Below, piece after piece: positions 29,793 to 36,634 of a DNA stretch of 36,634 bases. The position numbers and the translations under genes were made by a program. The stretch comes from a virus. The stretch is taken from the IMG/VR virus record IMGVR_UViG_3300030329_001479, positions 1 through 36,634 of that record; one strand, given 5' to 3'. The notes beneath the pieces were generated by a model. The model had not been told where the DNA came from and did not search any database. It was given only the letters and a program-made list of their open reading frames with translations. The first letter of the stretch is position 1, and every line of letters starts with the position of its first letter.

Positions 29793-30706
29793 TGAAAAGA
29801 GTAATGCATAGACCGATGTTTAGAAAAGGCGGTAGTGCCGGTGAAGGTATTACTTCAGGCCTAGCTCCTAGACAAGGGTATGCAACTAATGAAAATAATT
29901 TAGTCCAACAATGGGACATGTCTAAATTAGGTAGAGTACAATCTGATTTAGCTTTGTTAAATCAATTAGCACCAGCTCCTGAACCACGTGCAAGCAGAGC
30001 ATTTAATGATTTTTTAATTAATACAGGATTAAATCTTGCAAGTCTGTCACCACAAGGAGGTTTATTATCTACAGCCGCATCTGCAGCTAAAGGACCTTTT
30101 GCACAATTTCAACAACAAAAAATGTATGAAGGCGCTTCTTTAGACAAAGCAGCTTCAGAGCGTAGATCAACTGTAGCTAGCTTACTTCAAGGAATTAGTG
30201 ATGATGATAAAAATAAATTATGGGAAGAAGCTACATACATGTTTGAAAGAGGTGCTACGAATCCTTTCACTCAACAACCTTTTAAAGATCAAAATGAAGC
30301 GTACGATGTTTTAATTAGAAAATCCTTAATGAGTAAAGAAAGTTTAAAAACGGATGAAGCAATGTTTAATGAAACAGTTGACACGTTATTTAATAAAAAT
30401 TTACAAGATCCAAACTTTAGAGGAAATAATTTAGGTGCTAGAACGTTAGCTGAACACGAAGCTAAAGTTATTCATGGTCATTATCCAGAAAGATTATACG
30501 ATCAATTCGACACTCAAACTACATACATTGATTCTGTGTACGTTGATGTAGATGAAATAGGAAATATGACACTAAATAACATTGGAAAAAACGTAGGTTA
30601 CAGACCTAATAAGATTTACTTTAATATATCGGATAAATCTTTTTATAGATTAGGGGCTGACGGTGTAACATTTACAAAAGTCGACATAGCAGACTTCCAA
30701 GATTAG
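29792..30706 (+). CDS. Internal protein with RPMFRKGGSA N-terminus
   Basis: A 304-residue protein beginning MKRVMHRPMFRKGGSAGEGITSGLA, a start recurring in marine-phage proteins and including the GG motif. A second feature is LINTGLNLASLSPQGGLLSTAASAAKGP (here only noted as its pieces LINTGLNLAS and GGLLSTAASAAKG) which resembles a hydrophobic membrane-interacting helix. The remainder is helical and then beta-rich near the C-terminus (NKIYFNISDKSFYRLG). Coupled to the previous gene by TAATG. It precedes the giant 30717 gene and may be part of the DNA-ejection set; that is inference. Confidence 0.65.
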   Translation: MKRVMHRPMFRKGGSAGEGITSGLAPRQGYATNENNLVQQWDMSKLGRVQSDLALLNQLAPAPEPRASRAFNDFLINTGLNLASLSPQGGLLSTAASAAKGPFAQFQQQKMYEGASLDKAASERRSTVASLLQGISDDDKNKLWEEATYMFERGATNPFTQQPFKDQNEAYDVLIRKSLMSKESLKTDEAMFNETVDTLFNKNLQDPNFRGNNLGARTLAEHEAKVIHGHYPERLYDQFDTQTTYIDSVYVDVDEIGNMTLNNIGKNVGYRPNKIYFNISDKSFYRLGADGVTFTKVDIADFQD

Positions 30707-30716
30707 GAGGTAGCCA

Positions 30717-33700
30717 GTGGCTGACAAATTTTTAACAGAAGAAAGAAAGAAAAAACTAGATGCTGCATTTGATGCACTAGATTTTTTTAATCCTAACATT
30801 AAAACTACTTTAGATAAGATAGATGCTTATAATAAAAAAGTAGAAAAATTAAAACAAATAGAAACAGATATAGAAGAATTACCTGAAGGAAGTCCAGGTT
30901 TTAAAAAAGCATCTATTGATAAAACACTTATTGAAAGTGCTGAAGATAATAATGAAGTTAGTTTATCAACTTCGGTATCCAACGCTGTTCTAAGTGGATT
31001 AATTAAAATTCCTTATGGATGGGCTCAACTTACAGCAGAAATAAAAGATGCAATTGGAGATGATGTGCCAATCGATCAAACTAATGTAGCTAAATTAGAT
31101 GCATGGTTTGATCAAACTGTTGTAGGTGAAATGATGAAATACTCAGAAGAAAAAGCAAGAGCCACAGGAGCGGGAAGAATAACAGAATTTTTAACATCAA
31201 TGTATGGTAACTGGCGAGCAGCTGGTAAACCTCTAATGAAATTTATAGATGATCCTTTAATTTTAAAAAGGAAAGGAAAAGAAATTGCAGACAAATTAAT
31301 TGATGCAAAAAAGAATGGTCGTTACATTTCTTCTAATAATAGAAATTTAAAGAACGCCGCAGACAAAGCTAAAGAATTAAGCTTTGGAAAAAGAGCAAAA
31401 AAATGGGGAGCTATTGCAGTTGGAGGAGGAGTAACTGGAGCTTTAGTTGCTGACACAGAAGATATTGGAACATGGGGCGACTGGTTATTTGAACCAGGTC
31501 ACTATAGTGCTTTAGATAGAACTCAAAAAGAAACATCTTCTGATGATGCTATAAGAAAATTAACAAATCGATTAAAGCTTGGTGGAGAAATGGCATTTCC
31601 TATTTCACCTTTCTTTTATGGCATAGGTAAATTTGGAAAGTGGGCTTCCAAGTATGGAAAAGATGCAGCGTACAGTAATAAAGCTGCAGAACGTTGGGCT
31701 GATAAATGGGTGATGAAACCTTTTAGAGCTCGATCCGATAGACCTAGAGAAATATTTAGAGGTGTACAAAGATTAGAAGGAAAGCAAGCTGTAGCACGAA
31801 ACATGGCTCAGGAACTTAATAGAAGAATTAGTTATGATTATAATAATATATTTCAAGCTACAAGAAAATCTGCACAAGCAGTAGATAATCCAAATTTAAT
31901 TAATGATATGCTTGTTAATTTTATGAAAAGTACAGATGATGTAATTAAAAAAGGAAAAATAGTTTTTCCTGGTTTTAAAAATGAAGGAGCATTTGCACAA
32001 TCTTTAATTAAATTAGGGGCAAAACAAAAAGACGTTGATATTTTATTAGCTAACTTAACTAAATACAGAGATACAATGAATGTATTTAAAAATTCTATAC
32101 TTCAAGGAAAAAATTTAAACGTAGCTCCTACAGAATTTAATCAAATAATGAATGATAGATTTAAGAATTTTTTATCAACGGAATATAAAATTTTAACTGA
32201 TAAAGGAGTAGGTCCAATTAGTGGTTATAAAATTACTAATGAAATGGTTGATGAAGTTGCCGATGTATTTGTAAGATATGCTAGAGCAAATGGAGTTAGT
32301 TTAAGTAAAGCCAATGCAAGAGATGCGGTGTATGATATTGCAGATAATGTTTCTTTAAATCCACTTACTAGAACTCCAGAATTTGTCTACCCTATTCAAA
32401 GTATTGGTGCAGATAAAGCTACACAACTTAAAAATATAGCAGAAAATATAACGAGTGGTGGAAAATTTAAAGCTGATAAAGCTGGAGGATTAATTCAAAA
32501 AAAATCTGACCTTGAAGCATTTAAAAAATTATTTGGTGCTAATCAAAACGCGGAAAGAATTATTGTAAATACTATGGAAGATTTAGGTGGTATTGCAGCA
32601 AGAGATAATTTTTATAATGCTATGAAAACAGCTAGCGATCAACTAATTAAAAATGGAGAAAGAGGTTTATTTTATCCTAATAGATTACAAGCTATTAGTG
32701 CTTTTAAAGGTGCAAAGAATCAACCTGGGTTAAAAAATATTAATATATCTCCTAATGGTTTAAAATTAAGTGCTAATTTGGCAGAAGAATATTACACAAG
32801 TCCATTAGATGGAATGTTTACTAATGATGTTATAGAAAAAGCAATGAAGTTTGGAGACAAACTTCCTTTAAGTGGTATTACTAAAAGTTTAGCGTACAGA
32901 TATTTATTTTTAATACCAAAAGGTTTAACTCAATTTGGTAAAACAGTTCTAGGTCCTTTCACTCATGGAAGAAATTTTACATCAGGAGCAGTAACAACTA
33001 TTGCAACTGGTAATATATTTATTCCACCAACAGAAATGGCTAAAGCTATTTCACAAGCGTTTAGATCTATTCAACCACAAACTATGTATAGAATTACAGG
33101 TAATCCTAAATGGTTAAATCAGCCAGCTGATCAAGCATGGTATCAATTTTTTCTAGACGAAGGAATGGTTAACTCCAGTGCTACTTATAGAGAAGTTATG
33201 GGAATAATTACTGACATTGAAAAAGGTGGAGACTTTTTTAATAGAGCTTTTAAAATGTTTGGTAATAAAATGAAAAAGATTGCTAAGACTACTGAGTGGG
33301 CTCAGGATATGTATATTGCTGAAGACGATATTTGGAAAATGACAAATTTTTTTGGCGAATCATACAAGCTTCGAAGAGCATGGAACAATGCAGTGGCTAA
33401 AGGAATTAAAAATCCTGCAACAGGAAAAAAATATACCAACGCCGACATACCTAGTGACATAGAGATGTATAAAACAGCAGCTCAAACAGTTAGAAATACA
33501 TTACCAAACTACGCTTATGTATCTGACTTTGTTAAAGCAACTAGAAGATCACCATTAGGAAATTTCGTATCATGGCCAGCAGAAATTATGAGAACAACAG
33601 CTCACATTTTACAAAGAGGATTAAGAGAAATTAAAGACCCGGTTTTAAAAAGAAATGGATATGAAAGGTTAATAGGATTAGGAACAGCTTATGCAGTTAT

Positions 33701-34904
33701 ACCAACTATGTTAGTTGAAGGAGCAAGGGGATTGTATGGAATTACAAGAGAACAATTACAAGCTATGAGAGAAATGGTAGCGCCGTGGTCTGTTGATTCA
33801 ACATTAATACCTATAAGAGATGAAGAAGGAAATTATAAATACGTAGATTTTAGTGGAGCATTTTTCTATGATACCGTAGTCAACCCAGTTCAATCAGTTA
33901 TCTCACAGTCAGAAATACAAAATGAAAAAGCATTAATTCCTGACATGATGGAAGGAATGGTAAGAGGATTAGATAGATTAATAGAACCATTTATTGGTGA
34001 ATCTATTTACTATGGATTGGTAGCTGATTTATTTATTAGAGGTGGTGTGGATAGAGATGGCAATAGAGTATGGAACCCTGAAGATGATCTAATTGATAAA
34101 TGGATTAAAGGAGTAACGCATTTTGGTTATACGGCATCTCCATTATCTTATCCTCAATTAAAAAGATTGTATGCAGCAGCAACAGATCAAACTATTAGAG
34201 GGAAAAAATATGATATACCAAATGAGATGATGGGATTCTTTGGAGGAAGACCCGTTCAAATTTATCCTTTAGATGTTATTAACTTTGCAGTTGCTGACTT
34301 CGTGGAAGCTGAAAGAAATCAAAGAAAATTAATTACGGAAGATATGTTTACCGGTGATCCTGTAACAGATAGAAACTTTGTTCTTGAACAATACTGGAAA
34401 GCTAACAAGAAAAGATTAGACTCTTTAAGTGCTTTGCGAAGAAAAGTAGATGCTGCAATTATTTTAGGAGAAAATCCTAAGAAAATTTACAAAGAGTTTT
34501 ATGATAGAGGTAAAGGAAATTTATATATACAAATGATGAAGAACAGATTTGTACCATTTAGTTCTGATATGAAATGGGCTCATGAAAAAGCATTAGAAGA
34601 AGCAAGAGAACAAGGTTTACCAAACCCGTTAGATGGTAACAGTAAAATATTAGCTATCATGGAAAAAATATTATCTAAAGCTCAGTTCTTAAACAATGAT
34701 TATATTTTAAACATAGATGATTTTATTGTTAAACCTTCGGCACGAGACCGATCTAAATTACCTACACCACCTTTAGGCAATACACCTATGCCTGTTGTAA
34801 ATATGGCTCAAAATACACAGCAAAAAGATCCCATTACTAACTTGACAAGGAGTGAACAGGCATTACTATCACCGGCAGAAAAAATAATTGCGGGGAGAAC
34901 CTAA
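30717..34904 (+). CDS. Giant internal virion or ejection protein
   Basis: A 1395-residue protein and the longest gene of the window. The start is GTG at 30717, supported by AGGAGG seven bases upstream. It is helix-rich, Lys/Asp-rich and contains a Gly/Ala hydrophobic segment at about 230-248, a Phe/Gly-rich block at about 724-768 with LAYRYLFLIPKGLTQFGKTV and GPFTHGRNFTSG, and a long helical C-terminal half. I recall such blocks in large internal proteins of marine phages. It does not resemble a peptidoglycan hydrolase or a tape measure with long repeats. An ejection or channel-forming protein is the best guess from size and position beside the lysis genes. Confidence 0.7.
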   Translation: MADKFLTEERKKKLDAAFDALDFFNPNIKTTLDKIDAYNKKVEKLKQIETDIEELPEGSPGFKKASIDKTLIESAEDNNEVSLSTSVSNAVLSGLIKIPYGWAQLTAEIKDAIGDDVPIDQTNVAKLDAWFDQTVVGEMMKYSEEKARATGAGRITEFLTSMYGNWRAAGKPLMKFIDDPLILKRKGKEIADKLIDAKKNGRYISSNNRNLKNAADKAKELSFGKRAKKWGAIAVGGGVTGALVADTEDIGTWGDWLFEPGHYSALDRTQKETSSDDAIRKLTNRLKLGGEMAFPISPFFYGIGKFGKWASKYGKDAAYSNKAAERWADKWVMKPFRARSDRPREIFRGVQRLEGKQAVARNMAQELNRRISYDYNNIFQATRKSAQAVDNPNLINDMLVNFMKSTDDVIKKGKIVFPGFKNEGAFAQSLIKLGAKQKDVDILLANLTKYRDTMNVFKNSILQGKNLNVAPTEFNQIMNDRFKNFLSTEYKILTDKGVGPISGYKITNEMVDEVADVFVRYARANGVSLSKANARDAVYDIADNVSLNPLTRTPEFVYPIQSIGADKATQLKNIAENITSGGKFKADKAGGLIQKKSDLEAFKKLFGANQNAERIIVNTMEDLGGIAARDNFYNAMKTASDQLIKNGERGLFYPNRLQAISAFKGAKNQPGLKNINISPNGLKLSANLAEEYYTSPLDGMFTNDVIEKAMKFGDKLPLSGITKSLAYRYLFLIPKGLTQFGKTVLGPFTHGRNFTSGAVTTIATGNIFIPPTEMAKAISQAFRSIQPQTMYRITGNPKWLNQPADQAWYQFFLDEGMVNSSATYREVMGIITDIEKGGDFFNRAFKMFGNKMKKIAKTTEWAQDMYIAEDDIWKMTNFFGESYKLRRAWNNAVAKGIKNPATGKKYTNADIPSDIEMYKTAAQTVRNTLPNYAYVSDFVKATRRSPLGNFVSWPAEIMRTTAHILQRGLREIKDPVLKRNGYERLIGLGTAYAVIPTMLVEGARGLYGITREQLQAMREMVAPWSVDSTLIPIRDEEGNYKYVDFSGAFFYDTVVNPVQSVISQSEIQNEKALIPDMMEGMVRGLDRLIEPFIGESIYYGLVADLFIRGGVDRDGNRVWNPEDDLIDKWIKGVTHFGYTASPLSYPQLKRLYAAATDQTIRGKKYDIPNEMMGFFGGRPVQIYPLDVINFAVADFVEAERNQRKLITEDMFTGDPVTDRNFVLEQYWKANKKRLDSLSALRRKVDAAIILGENPKKIYKEFYDRGKGNLYIQMMKNRFVPFSSDMKWAHEKALEEAREQGLPNPLDGNSKILAIMEKILSKAQFLNNDYILNIDDFIVKPSARDRSKLPTPPLGNTPMPVVNMAQNTQQKDPITNLTRSEQALLSPAEKIIAGRT

Positions 34905-35092
34905 TGGCAAAGAACGCATTACAAAAAATTGAAGACCATGAGAAACTTTGCAGGATTATGCAAAAGCAAACTCATGATAAAATACATAAGCTTGAACGCC
35001 AAATAAACCGCATAGAAAGTATCTTATTAGTATCGACTGGAGCGTTGATTACTGGTATGGGATATGTTATATTTACTTTAATCTTACACTAA
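34904..35092 (+). CDS. Small coiled-coil membrane protein, holin or antiholin candidate
   Basis: A 62-residue protein: an N-terminal charged helix (about 1-38, HDKIHKLERQINRIES) followed by a single hydrophobic segment (about 39-61, ILLVSTGALITGMGYVIF). This layout recalls XhlA-type holin accessory proteins (PF10779). It lies 6 bases before the endolysin gene, the usual place for a holin. The start is at TAATG after GGGGAG. It is a second membrane candidate besides 4981-5367. Confidence 0.65.
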   Translation: MAKNALQKIEDHEKLCRIMQKQTHDKIHKLERQINRIESILLVSTGALITGMGYVIFTLILH

Positions 35093-35098
35093 AAAATC

Positions 35099-35584
35099 AT
35101 GCAATTATCGAAACATTTTAAATTAGAAGAAATGACTAAGTCAATGACCGCAACTAGAAAAGGCATTGACAATTCACCTGGAGCAGGTGATATTAAAAAC
35201 TTGGAGAACGTATGTTATGAAATTTTGGAACCAGTTCGTGCGCACTTTGATAAACCCATTACTATTACCTCTGGTTACAGATCGGAAGCACTTTGCGAAG
35301 CTATCGGCTCGAAAAAAACGAGTCAGCATGCTAAAGGGCAAGCGGTCGACTTCGAAATAGCAGGCGTACCAAATATTAAAACAGCTTATTGGATTCAAAA
35401 CAATTGTGACTTCGATCAATTGATCCTCGAGTTCTACAAAAAAGATGATCCCGCGGGTGGCTGGGTCCACGTGTCGTACAATGAAAAAGGTGCGAACAGA
35501 AAACAAGTTTTAACATATGATGGGAAAACTTACGAAAACGGACTGCCCGAAATGAAATGGTCCGGCGGAAAAGTCGTATCTTAA
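35099..35584 (+). CDS. Endolysin, peptidase M15 type
   Basis: A 161-residue protein with the complete M15_3-like peptidase signature: LSKHFKLEEMTKS at the start, ITSGYRSE (about 56-63), SQHAKGQAVDFE with H77 and D84, and WVHVS with H124, the three expected zinc ligands. Such enzymes cleave D-Ala-containing cross-links or peptides of peptidoglycan. No signal peptide, so a holin is needed. It follows the holin candidate and ends the rightward block; the next gene is convergent. There is no clear Shine-Dalgarno before ATG 35099. The second half is CG-rich in codon use. Confidence 0.88.
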   Translation: MQLSKHFKLEEMTKSMTATRKGIDNSPGAGDIKNLENVCYEILEPVRAHFDKPITITSGYRSEALCEAIGSKKTSQHAKGQAVDFEIAGVPNIKTAYWIQNNCDFDQLILEFYKKDDPAGGWVHVSYNEKGANRKQVLTYDGKTYENGLPEMKWSGGKVVS

Positions 35585-35591
35585 AATTTTA

Positions 35592-35606
35592 GCGCGCGTC
35601 GCGCGT
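35592..35606. terminator. Possible bidirectional terminator between convergent genes
   Basis: CGCGC (35593-35597) pairs with GCGCG (35601-35605) around GTC, with one extra G-T pair outside. It is the only G-C block in the 30-base gap between two converging genes and is bordered by A-T stretches. The stem is short and lacks a long T run, so the call is moderate. Confidence 0.45.
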
Positions 35607-35614
35607 ATATCCTA

Positions 35615-36634
35615 TTAAATCCATGATTTCAATTCTTCACCTAAAACTTCTGACGCTATATTTATTTTTTTCCTTAGAGATTTTACGATTTTCTCGTCAA
35701 CTGTCTCGTCGGCCAGGATGTCCACGTACGTTACCGACTTTTGTTGTCCGATTCTGTGTGCTCTGTCTTCTGACTGTAATCTTTTTTCGAGGTCATATCC
35801 ATTAGAATAGTAAATTACGGTGTTTGCAGCCGTCAAAGTAATCCCATAGCCGCCCGTAGAAGGCGTTCCAACAAGAAACCGGCACTTAGGGTCGGACTGA
35901 AATTTCTTTATATTAGGTTGTCTTTCATCTTGTGGAGTTAACCCATAATAGTCAACAATGGAACCCGGACCATGGACCTTCGTAACTTCTTTAATTATAG
36001 TGGTAATATCGTACTGATAGTGAGCCCATATAATTGCTTTTCCTTCAACCTCTTCTAATATATCCATTAATTCATCTATTCTATTATTTTTTATAGGTTG
36101 AGTAACACCATCATCAGATGTAAAGTGACCACATGTAATCTGATGTAATCTCATAAGTTGAGTAAGAGCATTGACAGTCGTAACTTTTTTACCATTTAAA
36201 GTAGCTAATGCTTCTTTTCTCATTTGTTCATACAATTTATGTTGATCAGGACTTAAGTTAATTTGACGTTTCATATAAATTTTGTCGGGAAGATCTAAGC
36301 AATCTTCTTTTAAAACTCGGTAGGAAAAAGGTTTTAATTTTTCAGATAACTCCCCTAAATTTCTAAAGCCAGATACCAATTGAATTTTTCGACCTGCAAT
36401 ATTAGCCGTTTTCATAACTGCATATCTCATTCGAAATGAGTAATAAGACTCGTGATTTAAATGAAAAGGATCTAAAAAATAACATTGGCTAAATAAATCT
36501 AATGGATTTTTAGTAACTGGAGAACCTGTCATTATTCTTCTATATTTAGCTCTTTCTGATAGTTTGATAATATTTTTAGTTCTTTTAGCCTGAGGATTTT
36601 TAATAGTAGTAGATTCATCAATAGCCATTAATGT
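35615..36634 (-). CDS. SNF2-type DEAD/H helicase, 5' end outside window
   Basis: The frame is open to the window edge, so ATG 36628 is internal; the visible 339 residues are the C-terminal two-thirds. Motif II is seen as DEST, motif III region as RIMTGSPVTKNPLDLFSQ, then the helicase domain 2 with IIWAHYQYD, FLVGTPSTGGYGITLTAANT (motif V) and QSEDRAHRIGQQKSV (motif VI). This is the SNF2 family of DNA-dependent ATPases, which phages use in replication or recombination. It is the only clear gene on the - strand and probably the last gene of a replication module lying beyond this window. Confidence 0.9.
   Translation of the reverse strand, partial: TLMAIDESTTIKNPQAKRTKNIIKLSERAKYRRIMTGSPVTKNPLDLFSQCYFLDPFHLNHESYYSFRMRYAVMKTANIAGRKIQLVSGFRNLGELSEKLKPFSYRVLKEDCLDLPDKIYMKRQINLSPDQHKLYEQMRKEALATLNGKKVTTVNALTQLMRLHQITCGHFTSDDGVTQPIKNNRIDELMDILEEVEGKAIIWAHYQYDITTIIKEVTKVHGPGSIVDYYGLTPQDERQPNIKKFQSDPKCRFLVGTPSTGGYGITLTAANTVIYYSNGYDLEKRLQSEDRAHRIGQQKSVTYVDILADETVDEKIVKSLRKKINIASEVLGEELKSWI

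Noticed and set aside
35167-35196. TTGACA followed by GATATT in the endolysin gene
   Set aside because: Weak -10 and no gene downstream in that direction.
35166-35360. A 64-residue rightward frame inside the endolysin gene
   Set aside because: The endolysin frame has a complete catalytic set; this one is an alternative-frame shadow.
1-36634. tRNA genes, CRISPR arrays, insertion sequences, integrase and attachment sites
   Set aside because: Looked for cloverleaf-like sequence, regular spaced repeats, transposase or integrase motifs and found none; the only tandem repeats are within coding sequence.

Overview
The window is one arm of a tailed double-stranded DNA phage. A-T-rich codons, the gene content (portal, GroES-like co-chaperonin, scaffold, capsid, P22-like tail adaptors, several 2-oxoglutarate/Fe(II) oxygenases) and recurring small basic proteins resemble uncultured marine phages of SAR11-like or other A-T-rich alphaproteobacteria. 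The host is an inference; no host gene, tRNA, integrase or CRISPR array was seen. A short-tailed (podovirus-like) particle is suggested by the gp4-like adaptors, the gp10-like tail protein and the large internal proteins, without a recognisable tail sheath, but this is not proven.

Layout. All genes from 1 to 35584 lie on the + strand and are densely packed; the longest non-coding stretch is about 157 bases (10954-11110). (i) 3-2105: end of a large, probably internal, virion protein cut by the window edge. (ii) 2099-7034: a tiny ORF, the portal, a holin-like membrane protein and a run of small, mostly basic proteins. (iii) 6973-10497: co-chaperonin, acidic scaffold-like protein, two head-associated proteins and the major capsid protein, closed by a terminator. 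(iv) 10557-11558: two overlapping small genes, then a one-gene unit with its own putative promoter, structured leader and UUCG terminator. (v) 11572-18627: head-tail adaptors, small structural proteins, a repeat-rich fibre protein, a fibre-like protein, a glycine-rich adhesin candidate and its partner. (vi) 18677-23509: a compact, overlapping nine-gene accessory cassette with six diverged 2OG-Fe(II) oxygenases in series, a DUF6065-like protein, a small unknown and a protein with a DHHHD metal-binding-like motif; strong promoter-like sequences stand at both ends. (vii) 23542-34904: gp10-like tail protein, small structural proteins and large internal or ejection proteins. (viii) 34904-35584: a small coiled-coil/membrane protein and an M15 peptidase endolysin, the likely lysis pair. 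(ix) 35615-36634, - strand: C-terminal part of an SNF2-type helicase, the edge of an opposing replication module.

The most interesting element is the oxygenase cassette. It sits inside the late structural region, directly after the adhesin genes, so modification of a virion or host-envelope protein is a reasonable hypothesis, though the sequence does not identify the substrate. Two other signals link otherwise unrelated proteins: a short GG(R/I/L) motif seen in at least seven proteins, and a shared KGMGA N-terminus on three small basic proteins. Three genes shorter than 60 codons (2099-2248, 6605-6781, 26498-26662) fill what would otherwise be gaps.
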